This document shows positions 15,375-24,846 of a DNA stretch of 64,000 bases, piece after piece (position 1 is the first letter of the stretch; every line of letters begins with the position of its first letter). The notes under the pieces were generated by a model. That model made no database searches, was not told the DNA's origin, and saw nothing but the letters and a program-made list of their open reading frames with translations. This stretch comes from Actinotignum sanguinis (GTDB lineage Bacteria; Actinomycetota; Actinomycetes; Actinomycetales; Actinomycetaceae), in the NCBI RefSeq assembly GCF_003957255.1, contig NZ_QDIE01000001.1, positions 62,001-126,000 on the forward strand. The letters are read 5' to 3'. The translations under genes and the position numbers were made by a program.

Positions 15375-16483
15375 AGCGAACTCAACCTTTCGCGCAATTT
15401 ATCGAAGAAGGATTTGCCCTGCTCGGATAGCTGCGCATCCTGCACGCTTTCCCCGCGCAGCTCAGCCAGTTCGCGCAGGAGCTCGCGCTGGCGTTCATCG
15501 AGGTCTGTTGGGGTTGTCACCGCGACGGTGATACGCATATCCCCGCGGCCCTTGCCGCGCAAACGGGCAACCCCCAAGCCTTTGAGGGTGAGGACCACGC
15601 CGGACGAGGTCCCGGCGGGAATCTCCAGCTCGCGGTCCCCGTCCAGGGTCGGAATGGTGACGGTTCCGCCCAGGGCCGCGAAGGTCATGGGCACCTGAAC
15701 TTCACCGAGGAGCTCTTCGCCCACCCGCTGGAAAATAGGGTGTTCCGCTACCCGGATTTCCACAAAAATATCGCCGGCCGGGGCACCGAAGGTTCCGGCA
15801 TCACCCTGGCCGCGCAGGCGGATACGCATTCCGTTCTCGATTCCGGCCGGGATGTCCACGGTGAGGGTTTTTTCTTGGCGGATGCGCCCGGTGCCGTGGC
15901 AGGGCCGGCAAGGGTCCGCGATGACGGTACCGTGGCCCTCGCAGGTGTGGCAGGGCACCTGGGTAACCATTTGCCCGAAGAGGGAATTTGTGACTTGCTG
16001 AACCATGCCCTGGCCTTGGCAGGCCCCGCACGTGACCGGTTGGGAGCCGGCCGCGCAGCCGCTACCCGCACATGTGGGGCACACGCTGAAGAAGGAGTCA
16101 CTGACCTGGCGCTGGGCTCCGAAGACCACGTCGGAGAGCTCGATGCTCAAACCGAGCAGCGCATCACGCCCGCGTTCCCCGCGCGGGGCCGGACCGCCCG
16201 CGCGCATACCCGCTCCCCCGAAGAAGGTGGAGAAGATATCGTTCATATCGAAACCAAAACCGCCAGCCCCGGCTCCCCCGCCGAGTCCGCCGAGGTCGTA
16301 TTGCCGGCGCGAGTCCGGGTTGGAGAGCACCGTATACGCTTCGTTGACTTCTTTATAGCGTTCGGCGGCTTCCGGACCGGCGTGATCCGGGTGTAATTTG
16401 CGCGAGAGGCGCAGGTACGCTTTGCGGATTTGCTCCTGGCTCGCATCGCGTTCCACCCCGAGGGTTTCGTAAAAATCAGCCAC
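15371..16483 (-). CDS. dnaJ: Chaperone DnaJ
   Basis: A 370-residue type I J-protein, cochaperone of DnaK. The J domain at 1-70 has HPD (LSRKLHPDHAG). A Gly-rich linker follows, then four CxxCxGxG zinc repeats (CPTCAGSG, CGACQGQG, CHTCEGHG, CRPCHGTG) and the C-terminal substrate domains. Its pairing with hrcA and rsmE marks it as the actinobacterial dnaJ2 copy, separate from dnaK-grpE-dnaJ. Transcription is probably under HrcA control through the CIRCE upstream of hrcA. Confidence 0.97.
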   Translation of the reverse strand: MADFYETLGVERDASQEQIRKAYLRLSRKLHPDHAGPEAAERYKEVNEAYTVLSNPDSRRQYDLGGLGGGAGAGGFGFDMNDIFSTFFGGAGMRAGGPAPRGERGRDALLGLSIELSDVVFGAQRQVSDSFFSVCPTCAGSGCAAGSQPVTCGACQGQGMVQQVTNSLFGQMVTQVPCHTCEGHGTVIADPCRPCHGTGRIRQEKTLTVDIPAGIENGMRIRLRGQGDAGTFGAPAGDIFVEIRVAEHPIFQRVGEELLGEVQVPMTFAALGGTVTIPTLDGDRELEIPAGTSSGVVLTLKGLGVARLRGKGRGDMRITVAVTTPTDLDERQRELLRELAELRGESVQDAQLSEQGKSFFDKLRERLSSL

Positions 16484-16588
16484 ATTTCTCCCGTCTTTGT
16501 TCTTTTCTGCGCCCTGCCCGCGCCGGCGCGCTATCTAGCTGAGGAGTGCCCGTTCAAACGCCGTGCTCCCTACCGTGTATCACCGTAC

Positions 16589-17608
16589 TTAGGACTGCCC
16601 GGACAGAATACCGGATAGGTAATGGGCAACGGCACGTACCGCCGCGATATTCCCGGGATAGTCCATTCGAGTAGGGCCGACGACGCCCACTCGGGCAACT
16701 TCATGCCCGGCGACTTCGTAACTGGAGGACACCACGGAGGTTTCACTCAGATTCTCATGATCGTTTTCCGCCCCGATGGACACCGCCACATCAGTTTCCA
16801 TTGCGGCGAGGAGCCGCAAGAGCACCACCTGTTCTTCCAAGGCATCCAGCACCGGAGAAATCGAGTGCAGGAAATCCACCGAATGGCGCGAAAGATTGGC
16901 GGTGCCGGCCATGGTGAGGCGATCCTCCGCACCGGTATGCACCGCGGTGGTGAGCGCCGCCGCGATATCGCGCAGAGCTGCGGCAGCCTCCGGTTCGCTG
17001 CGTTCAGCGATCTCCGCGAGTACCGCAACCGCGGTGGTCAACGGCTGGCCGTTACAGCGGGTAGTTACCTCCCGGCTCACCGCGTCCACATCGAGACCTT
17101 CCAGGTGCGCAGGCACCGCGATAACGCGCTGTTCTACCCGCCCCGCGCTGGTAATGACCACGAGGAGAATGCGGGTAGCGCCGAGCCAGATGAGTTCCAG
17201 GTGGCGCAACACTGCTTTATCCAGCGCCGGGTATTGGATGACCGCGACTTGCTGGGTGAGGTGGGAAAGCAATCGCGCGGCGCGATCCAGCACATCATCA
17301 AGATCCACCGCGGCATCAAGGATTTGACTGATAGCGCGCCGTTCCGCTCGCGAAAGCGGCTTGACGGTAGTAAGGGAATCTACGAACGCGCGGTAGCCGG
17401 CATCGGTGGGGATGCGCCCGGCCGAGGTATGCGGATGGGTGAGCAGCCCGGCTTCTTCCAAGACCGCCATATCATTACGCACGGTAGCCGGGGACACTCC
17501 CAGCGCGTAGCGTTCTACCAGAGCTTTGGATCCCACCGGTTCGCGGGTGGTGACGTAATCGCGCACAATCGCCTCAAGAACGCGCCCGCGCCGATCTTCT
17601 GCCGCCAC
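16589..17608 (-). CDS. hrcA: Heat-inducible transcription repressor HrcA
   Basis: A 339-residue HrcA. The winged-helix N-terminus reads LEAIVRDYVTTREPVGSKALVERYALGVSPATVRNDMAVLEEAGLL and is followed by HTSAGRIPTDAGYRAFVD; GAF-like and dimer domains fill the rest. HrcA binds CIRCE and represses chaperone genes. The start is GTG 17608 with GGGGAGG upstream. A CIRCE element lies 20 nt upstream (17628-17654), implying autorepression with dnaJ. Confidence 0.97.
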   Translation of the reverse strand: MAAEDRRGRVLEAIVRDYVTTREPVGSKALVERYALGVSPATVRNDMAVLEEAGLLTHPHTSAGRIPTDAGYRAFVDSLTTVKPLSRAERRAISQILDAAVDLDDVLDRAARLLSHLTQQVAVIQYPALDKAVLRHLELIWLGATRILLVVITSAGRVEQRVIAVPAHLEGLDVDAVSREVTTRCNGQPLTTAVAVLAEIAERSEPEAAAALRDIAAALTTAVHTGAEDRLTMAGTANLSRHSVDFLHSISPVLDALEEQVVLLRLLAAMETDVAVSIGAENDHENLSETSVVSSSYEVAGHEVARVGVVGPTRMDYPGNIAAVRAVAHYLSGILSGQS

Positions 17609-17627
17609 CTGTGTTCTTCCTCCCCGC

Positions 17628-17654
17628 TCAGCACTCTATACCTTCGAGTGCTAA
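17628..17654 (-). promoter_or_regulatory. CIRCE operator
   Basis: TCAGCACTC, 9 nt, GAGTGCTAA. This matches the CIRCE consensus (TTAGCACTC-N9-GAGTGCTAA) at 17 of 18 arm positions. It sits just upstream of the hrcA RBS and 40 bp before the divergent DUF3097 start, so HrcA binding might affect both. Confidence 0.95.
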
Positions 17655-17681
17655 TTCTACGCGGGGACGCCCGGGAGCGCA

Positions 17682-17687
17682 TACCCT
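17682..17687 (+). promoter_or_regulatory. Candidate -10 for leaderless DUF3097 mRNA
   Basis: TACCCT is followed by six bases (TAGAGC) and then GTG 17694. The key first, second and last positions of TATAAT are kept. No -35 is convincing. Confidence 0.35.
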
Positions 17688-17693
17688 TAGAGC

Positions 17694-18554
17694 GTGATGT
17701 TCTCTGCTACCGGAATGCCTGATCGCTACGGCGACGACGTCCTCGCCCATGACCCGCACGACCACCGCCGTCCCTCCCGCCCCGTTCCGGCCGCCCCCGG
17801 CCTCCTCATTGAGGATGTGGCTTCCGGCTTCGTGGGCGAGGTGCTTTCGGTAGGGAAAGTAGCCGGCCGCTGGCAGATGGAAGTGGAGGGCCGCGGCGGG
17901 GTGCGCCGTTCCTTCCCGCTGGGCAAAGGTTATTGGATCGAGGGTGAGCCGGTAGAAATCACCACCCCGAAAGTGGAGGCCCCGCGCGGCCGGCTCCTGA
18001 CCGCGTCCGGATCTTTTCACGTCACAGCGCGGGCGCGCGTAGCACGCGCCTCGCGTATCTGGGTAGAAGGCAAGCACGACGCCGAACTGGTGGCCAAGAT
18101 CTGGGGTGAAGATCTGGCTCTCGAAGGGGTGGTGGTCGAAGAATTACTCGGGGTGGATAATCTGGAGTCCGTGGTGCGGGAAACTGCTCCCGATAATGAG
18201 CATCGCCTGGGTGCACTGGTAGATCATCTGGTGCCCGGTTCCAAAGAATCTCGGATTGCGGCGCGAGTGGCCGGCCCGGGCGTGCTCGTGCTCGGCCATC
18301 CCTATATCGACGTGTGGCAAGCGATTAAACCTGCCGCCGTGGGCTTGCGCGCCTGGCCGGAGGTACCGCGCGGGGAAGATATTAAAGTGGGTACCCTGCG
18401 CCGGCTCGGCTGGCCGCACGAAACCGCGGAAGATATTGGCCGGGCCTGGGCCCGGATTCTTAGCTGCGTGCATTCGTATAAAGATATTGAGCCCGCGCTA
18501 CTGGGCCGCATGGAAGAACTCATTGATTTCGTGACCGCTGCCGGCACCCGGTAG
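17694..18554 (+). CDS. DUF3097 family protein
   Basis: A 286-residue protein of the DUF3097 family, found in Actinobacteria and without an assigned function. Recognisable stretches are IWVEGKHDAELVAKIWGEDLALEGVVVEELLGVDNL, a Toprim-like EGKxDAEL acidic motif, then LGHPYIDVWQAIKP and LRRLGWP. Toprim-like chemistry on nucleic acid is an inference. It has no membrane segment. The start is GTG 17694 or ATG 17697, neither with an SD. Its last codons, ACC CGG TAG, are repeated twice more downstream. Confidence 0.88.
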   Translation: MMFSATGMPDRYGDDVLAHDPHDHRRPSRPVPAAPGLLIEDVASGFVGEVLSVGKVAGRWQMEVEGRGGVRRSFPLGKGYWIEGEPVEITTPKVEAPRGRLLTASGSFHVTARARVARASRIWVEGKHDAELVAKIWGEDLALEGVVVEELLGVDNLESVVRETAPDNEHRLGALVDHLVPGSKESRIAARVAGPGVLVLGHPYIDVWQAIKPAAVGLRAWPEVPRGEDIKVGTLRRLGWPHETAEDIGRAWARILSCVHSYKDIEPALLGRMEELIDFVTAAGTR

Positions 18555-18593
18555 GGGAAGGCGTACCCGGTAGCGCGAGGACGCACCCGGTAG
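18546..18593. repeat. Triple tandem repeat across the DUF3097 stop codon
   Basis: ACCCGGTAG occurs at 18546-18554 (the gene end), 18565-18573 and 18585-18593, with a period of 19-20 bp. Copies 2 and 3 also share the following CGC. The third copy merges into the palindrome GTAGCGCTAC (18590-18599). Confidence 0.85.
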
Positions 18594-18712
18594 CGCTACG
18601 ATTCCTAGGCCCTCAGGGTATATCCTTGCTGCGTGCGCCTATCCGGTCCCGGCCGGAGCCGCTGCCCTCGTTGTTTCGGTTCTTCTTCACCCCTATCAGG
18701 AGTTGTGATCAC

Positions 18713-19672
18713 GTGGCCTCCCAGCGCCGCTCCGTCGTGGACAAAATCGCTGTTGCGTCCCCGCGCGGCACCCTCGCCGTCGCTTCGGTTCTCGTGGGAC
18801 TTGTCTCTCCCTTCATCACGCTATCGGGAGAAAACGCCACCACGATTGTGTTCTTCCGCTTCGGTCTCGCTTTCCTTGCCCTACTGCCCATGGTGGTCCA
18901 TGAATGGCGCCAGTACGGGCCGATGCGTCGCGCTGACCTGCTGCTCTACGCGGTATGCGGGGTGTGCTTCGGGGTGGATATGGCCTTGTGGACGCCGTCG
19001 GTACTACTAGCCGGCCCCTCGGTTTCCGCTGTGGTGGTCAATTACGTGCAGGCCCTTGCGGTACCGTTGGTCGCCTGGATTTTCTTCCGGAACCGGGTCC
19101 CGTGGATGTTTTTCGTGGCTGCGCCTTTTTCTCTCGGCGGGATTTTCTTGCTTTCCGGTATTCTCGACGGCGCCGGCGGATCCGATCTGGTACGCGGCAT
19201 TATCCTCTCCGCGCTCGCGGGCCTGACCTATACCGTCTACGTGGTCCTCACCGGGCGCACAAATTCTCCGCACCATCAGGGCACCGCCATGGCGATCGTC
19301 TGCCTGGTCACCACGGTGGTGTCCACCCCGCTGCTCATTGCCACCCACGGGCCTCTCACCCTCGCACTCTCAGCGAGTTCCTGGGGATGGATGATTCTTA
19401 TCGCGCTTTCCAGCCAGGTACTGGGATGGTTGTTCTGCCAGGCAAGTATGCCCCTCGTTAATCCCTCGGTGGCCGCTACCCTTATTTTGATTCAGCCCCT
19501 GAGTGCCATTATTTTTTCCGCGCTACTGGTTGGCGAACGGCTCTCCGCCCTGCAATGGTTGGGCGCCATTATTATGCTGCTCGGGATCTTCCTCATCGGG
19601 CGTGCGCCCAAGCGCCGCTACCGGCTCGGGATCAAGCGGCCTTCGCTGCGGATTCGCCGCCGCCACGCATAA
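18713..19672 (+). CDS. EamA/DMT-family transporter
   Basis: A 319-residue inner-membrane protein with about ten hydrophobic segments arranged as two EamA repeats (first about 20-150, second about 160-300). The drug/metabolite transporter superfamily exports metabolites or amino acids; the substrate is unknown. Start GTG 18713 is chosen because AGGAG lies 10 nt upstream and the family N-terminus aligns there. A TTG at 18626 would add 29 polar residues. It converges on hemW with only 12 nt between the stops. Confidence 0.88.
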   Translation: MASQRRSVVDKIAVASPRGTLAVASVLVGLVSPFITLSGENATTIVFFRFGLAFLALLPMVVHEWRQYGPMRRADLLLYAVCGVCFGVDMALWTPSVLLAGPSVSAVVVNYVQALAVPLVAWIFFRNRVPWMFFVAAPFSLGGIFLLSGILDGAGGSDLVRGIILSALAGLTYTVYVVLTGRTNSPHHQGTAMAIVCLVTTVVSTPLLIATHGPLTLALSASSWGWMILIALSSQVLGWLFCQASMPLVNPSVAATLILIQPLSAIIFSALLVGERLSALQWLGAIIMLLGIFLIGRAPKRRYRLGIKRPSLRIRRRHA

Positions 19673-19684
19673 CTACCCACTGCG

Positions 19685-20953
19685 CTACCAGAGCGCCCGG
19701 GTTACGGTATCAGCCAGGAGCCGCCCGCGCCGGGTCAAAACAAGGCGCCCGGAGCGCGCTATTTCTGCCTCTACTAAACCATCGCGAACCAGACCCGCCA
19801 CCACCGCGGCATCCACGCCCCGCGGAATATCAATTCCCCGGCTCATCCGAATACCGAGCATGATTTTTTCTTCGCGCTGTTCAGCCGGGCTGAGAATTTC
19901 CCGCTCCAAGGCCGGCGAGCTAATCGCCGAATGGCTCGTGGCTGCCTCGCCCGCCGCGCGTGGCGCGGCGGCGCCGTCGTCGTTTCCAATCCCGCGAGCC
20001 CAGACGCGATCCGCGTACGCGCGCGGGTGTTTGACGTTCCAAAACCGCACCCCGTTAATATGCGAGTGTGCGCCGGGGCCGTAGCCCCACCAATTCGCGT
20101 TCTCCCAGTAATAGCAATTGTGGCGGCATTCGTGACCGGGGCGGGCCCAATTGGAAATTTCGTACCAGCGGTAGCCGGCCGCGCTGAGAATATCGTCCGC
20201 GACCTCGTATTTATCGGCGAGCTCATCCGGATCGGGGAGGCTAATGAGGCCGCGGCGGGCCTGCATGCCCATTTTGGTTCCCGGTTCCACCATGAGTCCG
20301 TAGGCACTGATATGCGCCGGTTCGAGGGCAAGAGCCGCGGCCAGGGAGGTGCGCCACTGCCCCATTGTTTCCCCGGGCGCACCGTAAATGAGGTCGAGGG
20401 AATACTCCAGACCCAACTCGCGCGCCCAAGCGCATACGCGTTCTACCTGCCCGGGGCTGTGCTGGCGGTCGAGGGTGCGCAGCACCTCGGGTACGGCTGA
20501 TTGCATCCCGAAAGAGATACGGGTGAAACCGCCGGCGCGCAGAGTCGCGAGGGCCGCGCGGTCCACGGATTCCGGATTGCATTCCGTGGTGATTTCGGCA
20601 CCCTCAGCCAGGCCGAAAGCGCTTGCGAGATCCGCGAGCACCGAGACGAGCTGCCGGGCGTCCAACAGGGTGGGCGTGCCGCCCCCGAAAAATACGGTGC
20701 GCAGCGCGACGCGATTGGTGCCGGTGTCGAGGACCTCGCGCGAGAGTGCTATTTCACGGGCGAGGGACGCCGGGAAATCATCGCGGCCCGCCCCCGGCCC
20801 GAAGCTCGGCTTGGTGTAGGTATTGAAATCGCAGTACCCGCAGCGCACCGTGCAGAAAGGAATGTGGACGTAAGCGGAGAAACCGGCGCTCACATCCGGG
20901 TTCGGGAGGATGCCGGAAGCCGGAGCCGGCTCACCGTGCGGAAGGGAAGCCAT
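19685..20953 (-). CDS. hemW: Radical SAM heme chaperone HemW-like protein
   Basis: A 422-residue radical SAM enzyme. The 4Fe-4S motif CTVRCGYCDF has CxxxCxxC within YVHIPFCTVRCGYC, followed by FFGGGTPTLLDARQL. The C-terminal HemN domain contains YYWENANWWGYGPGAHS. Family members once called oxygen-independent coproporphyrinogen oxidase are now regarded as heme-trafficking proteins (HemW). It is followed upstream on the same strand by trmB and lepA; lepA-hemW linkage is widespread. Confidence 0.95.
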   Translation of the reverse strand: MASLPHGEPAPASGILPNPDVSAGFSAYVHIPFCTVRCGYCDFNTYTKPSFGPGAGRDDFPASLAREIALSREVLDTGTNRVALRTVFFGGGTPTLLDARQLVSVLADLASAFGLAEGAEITTECNPESVDRAALATLRAGGFTRISFGMQSAVPEVLRTLDRQHSPGQVERVCAWARELGLEYSLDLIYGAPGETMGQWRTSLAAALALEPAHISAYGLMVEPGTKMGMQARRGLISLPDPDELADKYEVADDILSAAGYRWYEISNWARPGHECRHNCYYWENANWWGYGPGAHSHINGVRFWNVKHPRAYADRVWARGIGNDDGAAAPRAAGEAATSHSAISSPALEREILSPAEQREEKIMLGIRMSRGIDIPRGVDAAVVAGLVRDGLVEAEIARSGRLVLTRRGRLLADTVTRALW

Positions 20954-20959
20954 CGGAGA

Positions 20960-21802
20960 CTAGGCTCGCACCGCGAGAATATCGTGGATGGTTCGCCCGG
21001 CCGCAATGCCGCGTTCCTCAAAACGAGTCAAAACCCGTTCTTCCCACCGCGGTGCGAAACCGCCGCGCTCCGGGGTGGGATCCGCGGGGTCCGGGCGTTC
21101 ACCGGCGTGCGGATTCGTGAAGTACGGGGATGCTTCGACGACGTCGCGCATCTGCCAGGCGTAATTATCCCAATCCGTGGCCAGCCGCCACGCGCCTCCT
21201 TCCCGGAGCATCCCGGCCACCACCGTGGCAAAAGGCGCGGCCACCAGGCGGCGCTTGTGGTGGCGGGCTTTGCGCCAGGGATCGGGGAAGAATGTCCACA
21301 CCTGCTCGACGCGCGGATTGGCAGCATTCGGATGGGTGGCGCTGCGCGCCGGCCCGCACGTGGTCACATCCTCCCCGCGCACCAGGCCCGCACATTCCAG
21401 GCCAAAGAGGACGGGGAGCGCCTGGGCGGCGTCGGCCTCCAGCACCCGCACGTTCGTTACGCCCGCGCGCAGAATACTGGCCACGCAGCGCGCCGCGCCG
21501 GGAGCCCACGCTTCGACGAGCAGCACATTATATTCGGGGTGGCGCTGCGCGAAGGAGACCCCGTGTTCGCCTGAACCCGGACCGATTTTCACGGCGAGCG
21601 GGGCCGCGCGGCCAAAAACTTGCCCGAGGTTGCAGCGCGCATCGAGGGCAACCGTGGTGGCCTGGGGGCCGGGTGCCAGCGGCACGAAAAGCTCGGGGTG
21701 GCGGGCCACCGTTTCTTCGTGGCGCGCACCCAGGCGGGAACCGCGCAGGGAGAAGGAGCGGATGCGCCATTGGGAGCGATTTGGTGCGGGAGACTCGGCC
21801 AT
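20960..21802 (-). CDS. trmB: tRNA (guanine-N7-)-methyltransferase
   Basis: A 280-residue class I SAM methyltransferase forming m7G46 in tRNA. The SAM motif is KIGPGSGEHG, and the TrmB signature is FFPDPWRKARHHKRRLV. An N-terminal extension of about 40 residues includes IRSFSLRGSRLG, the usual RSF motif. It sits 2 nt after lepA and 6 nt before hemW, so the three probably form one transcript. Confidence 0.95.
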   Translation of the reverse strand: MAESPAPNRSQWRIRSFSLRGSRLGARHEETVARHPELFVPLAPGPQATTVALDARCNLGQVFGRAAPLAVKIGPGSGEHGVSFAQRHPEYNVLLVEAWAPGAARCVASILRAGVTNVRVLEADAAQALPVLFGLECAGLVRGEDVTTCGPARSATHPNAANPRVEQVWTFFPDPWRKARHHKRRLVAAPFATVVAGMLREGGAWRLATDWDNYAWQMRDVVEASPYFTNPHAGERPDPADPTPERGGFAPRWEERVLTRFEERGIAAGRTIHDILAVRA

Positions 21803-21804
21803 GC

Positions 21805-23658
21805 TTACTTCCCCGTGGGTGCTTCGGAGGTGAGAGCTGCCACGAAAGCTTCTTGGGGCACGTCCACGCGCCCGATGGACTTCATGCGCTTCTTGCCTTC
21901 CTTCTGCTTTTCTAGCAGCTTGCGTTTACGGGAGACGTCGCCGCCGTAGCACTTGGACAGCACGTCCTTACGCAGGGCCTTAATAGTTTCGCGGGCGATA
22001 ATACGCGAACCCACCGCGGCCTGCACCGGGATTTCGAATTGCTGGCGCGGAATGAGGGTTTTGAGTTTCTTCGTCATCTCATTGCCGTAGGAATATGCCT
22101 TGTCCTTGTGGACGATAGCGGAGAAAGCATCCACCTGTTCGTGATTGAGGAGCACATCGACCTTGACTAGATCAGAGGGCTGTTCGCCGGCAATATCGTA
22201 ATCGAGGGAGGCGTAGCCCTTCGTGCGTGACTTGAGCTGATCAAAGAAATCGGTGACGATCTCCGCTAGCGGCAGCACGTAGTGGATCTCCACCCGTTCG
22301 GCCGTAAGATAATCCATGCCCTGCAGCGCCCCGCGCCGTTCCTGGCACAGCTCCATAATGGAGCCTACGTAATCCGAAGGAGCCAGGATCGTGGCGCGCA
22401 CGGTCGGCTCGTAAATCTCCCGAATTTTCCCTTCCGGGAATTCCGAGGGGTTGGTGACGGTGAGTTCTTCACCGGCGTCTGTGATGACCCGGTAGATCAC
22501 CGAGGGCGCGGTGGCAATAATATCCAGGTCGAATTCCCGCTCGAGGCGTTCGCGGATAATCTCCAGGTGGAGCAGGCCGAGGAAGCCGCAGCGGAAACCG
22601 AAACCGAGGGCCACTGAGCTTTCCGGTTCATACACCAACGAGGCATCATTGAGCTTGAGCTTTTCCAGGGCTTCGCGCAGATTCGGGAAATCAGAGCCGT
22701 CCATAGGATAGATCCCGGAATACACCATCGGTTTCGGATCGAGATAGCCGGGCAGGGCTTCGGTGGCACTCTCCCGCGCGCCGGTCACGGTATCTCCCAC
22801 GCGGGTTTGGCGCACATCCTTCACCCCGGTGATGAGGTACCCCACCTCCCCGGCACCCAGCGCAGTGGTGGGGGTGGGTTCCGGGGAGATCACGCCCAGT
22901 TCCAGGAGTTCATGTTCGGTGCGGGTAGCCATGGTCCGCACCTTCGAGCGGGTAGTTAGCTCACCATCAACCACACGCACATAGGTGACGACCCCGCGAT
23001 AAATATCGTAAACGGAATCGAAAATCATAGCGCGAGCCGGCCCCTCCGGGCGCCCGGAAGGCGCGGGAATCTCCGCGACGATCCGGTCCAGCAGTTCCGG
23101 CACGCCCGCCCCCGTTTTCCCGGAAACGGCTAGGCATTCCTCCGGTTCCACACCGAGCAGGGACGCCACTTCTTCCGCAATTTTTTCCGGCTGCGCGGAA
23201 GGCAAATCAATTTTATTGAGGACGGGAATAATCGTGAGGTCGTTTTCCATGGCCATATAGAGATTGGCCAAAGTTTGCGCCTCGATCCCCTGGGTGGCAT
23301 CCACGAGCAGCACCGCACCTTCGCAGGCCGCCAGCGAGCGGTTCACTTCGTAGGAGAAGTCCACGTGGCCGGGGGTATCGATCATATTGAGGGCGTAGGC
23401 TTTCCCCTCCACCGACCACGGCAACCGCACGGCCTGCGATTTGATGGTGATGCCGCGTTCGCGCTCAATATCCATCCGGTCCAGGTACTGATCGCGCATC
23501 TCGCGCTGTTCCACGATGCCGGTGAGCTGGAGCATCCGGTCAGCTAGCGTGGATTTTCCGTGGTCAATATGCGCGATGATACAAAAGTTGCGGATACGCT
23601 CGGGCGGTGTGGCGCCCGGAATAATGGCGCGCGATTCCTCAGCGGAAGAAATAGGCAC
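21805..23658 (-). CDS. lepA: Elongation factor 4
   Basis: A 617-residue translational GTPase that acts on stalled or pretranslocation ribosomes. G motifs are [21 protein letters not shown] and NKIDLPSA. The C-terminal LepA domain ends [31 protein letters not shown], the family signature. Start GTG 23658 has AAGGAG 6 nt upstream. It is the first gene of lepA-trmB-hemW. Confidence 0.98.
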   Translation of the reverse strand: MPISSAEESRAIIPGATPPERIRNFCIIAHIDHGKSTLADRMLQLTGIVEQREMRDQYLDRMDIERERGITIKSQAVRLPWSVEGKAYALNMIDTPGHVDFSYEVNRSLAACEGAVLLVDATQGIEAQTLANLYMAMENDLTIIPVLNKIDLPSAQPEKIAEEVASLLGVEPEECLAVSGKTGAGVPELLDRIVAEIPAPSGRPEGPARAMIFDSVYDIYRGVVTYVRVVDGELTTRSKVRTMATRTEHELLELGVISPEPTPTTALGAGEVGYLITGVKDVRQTRVGDTVTGARESATEALPGYLDPKPMVYSGIYPMDGSDFPNLREALEKLKLNDASLVYEPESSVALGFGFRCGFLGLLHLEIIRERLEREFDLDIIATAPSVIYRVITDAGEELTVTNPSEFPEGKIREIYEPTVRATILAPSDYVGSIMELCQERRGALQGMDYLTAERVEIHYVLPLAEIVTDFFDQLKSRTKGYASLDYDIAGEQPSDLVKVDVLLNHEQVDAFSAIVHKDKAYSYGNEMTKKLKTLIPRQQFEIPVQAAVGSRIIARETIKALRKDVLSKCYGGDVSRKRKLLEKQKEGKKRMKSIGRVDVPQEAFVAALTSEAPTGK

Positions 23659-23666
23659 GTCTCTCC

Positions 23667-23694
23667 TTCACAATAAACTCTGCTCAAGTATAGT
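23667..23694 (+). promoter_or_regulatory. Promoter of the LLM flavoenzyme gene
   Basis: TTCACA (23667-23672), a 16-bp spacer, then TATAGT (23689-23694) is close to the SigA consensus. On the opposite strand TATACT (23687-23692) overlaps the same -10 and faces lepA, so the two divergent promoters may compete for polymerase. Confidence 0.6.
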
Positions 23695-23739
23695 CCTTGG
23701 ACCATAATGGATATGGATATATCGGTCACGGGAGTTGCC

Positions 23740-24735
23740 ATGAATGTTCCTTTGTCAGTGTTAGATTTCGCTACGCGGTACGACGGCGAAGCCCCCGCCG
23801 CCGCCCTGCACCGCTGTGTGGACCTCGCCCAGCGCGCCGAGGCTTTGGGATACACCCGGGTGTGGTACACCGAGCATCACAATATGCCCACGGTGATCTC
23901 CTCCTCCCCCGCGATTATCATCGGCTACGTTGCCTCCCACACCGCACGGATTCGGCTGGGTGCGGGCGGTGTCATGCTCCCCAATCATTCTCCGCTCGTC
24001 ATAGCTGAACAATTCGGGGCCCTTGCGGAGATGTACCCGAACCGTATCGATCTAGGGCTCGGGCGGGCACCGGGCACCGATAGCCGCACCCTCCACGCGC
24101 TGCGCCGCGATGCTAGCGCCTATGAGAATTTCCCGCGCGATGTGGTGGAACTCCAGGGGTTCCTCGGGGATACTTCCCGGGTGCCGGGCGTGGCGGCTTA
24201 TCCGGGCCAGGGCACCCACGTGCCCCTCATTATTCTGGGTTCTTCGCTTTTCGGAGCGGATCTGGCCGCGCAGCTGGGCCTGCCCTATTCTTTCGCTTCT
24301 CATTTCGCTCCGCGCCTGCTCCAAGAGGCTATCGCCCACTACCGGGAGAATTTCCAGCCCTCGGAGGAGCTGGCCGAGCCCTATGTTATTGCGGCGGTAA
24401 ATGTGACCGCGGCGGAAACGTCGGAGGCTGCCGCCCGCGAATTTGAGCGGGTCAAGCGGGCTCGGGTTCGCAATATGCTGCTGCGCGGGGTACCCGGCCG
24501 CGATATCTCCGATGCGGATCTTGATGCAGTGCTGGACAGTGCGCAGGGCCGCCAGATCCTCGATATGCTCCGCTACACCGCGGTTGGGGACGCGGCCGAG
24601 GTGGGCGAGTATCTGCGCACGTTCGCCCGGGATGCGCAGGCCGATGAGCTCATGATCTCGGTGCAGGCCACCTCGCATGAAGAATCACTGGCGTGCTTGG
24701 AGCTCACCGCCCGCGGCTACGGCTTGGATAGCTGA
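23740..24735 (+). CDS. LLM-class (luciferase-like) flavin-dependent oxidoreductase
   Basis: A 331-residue TIM-barrel FMN/F420-type enzyme of the MsnO8-like subgroup. The N-terminus VPLSVLDFATRYDG is followed by YTRVWYTEHHNMPTVISSSPAIIIGYVASHTARIRLGAGGVMLPNHSPLVIAEQFGALAEMYPNRIDLGLGRAPG, the diagnostic stretch. Substrate is unknown. The start is ATG 23740 with GGGAG upstream; an in-frame ATG at 23707 has no SD. Transcription is likely from the promoter at 23667-23694. Confidence 0.9.
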   Translation: MNVPLSVLDFATRYDGEAPAAALHRCVDLAQRAEALGYTRVWYTEHHNMPTVISSSPAIIIGYVASHTARIRLGAGGVMLPNHSPLVIAEQFGALAEMYPNRIDLGLGRAPGTDSRTLHALRRDASAYENFPRDVVELQGFLGDTSRVPGVAAYPGQGTHVPLIILGSSLFGADLAAQLGLPYSFASHFAPRLLQEAIAHYRENFQPSEELAEPYVIAAVNVTAAETSEAAAREFERVKRARVRNMLLRGVPGRDISDADLDAVLDSAQGRQILDMLRYTAVGDAAEVGEYLRTFARDAQADELMISVQATSHEESLACLELTARGYGLDS

Positions 24736-24846
24736 GGAAGGCACGGAGCTGGCAGCTAGGCGCGGCGTCGTACCGTATCGCGCGCTTCGTTTTTTCTGCC
24801 CCACGCTATCGGCCGCCTCGCACACCCGCGTTTTCTTTGTGGCACG

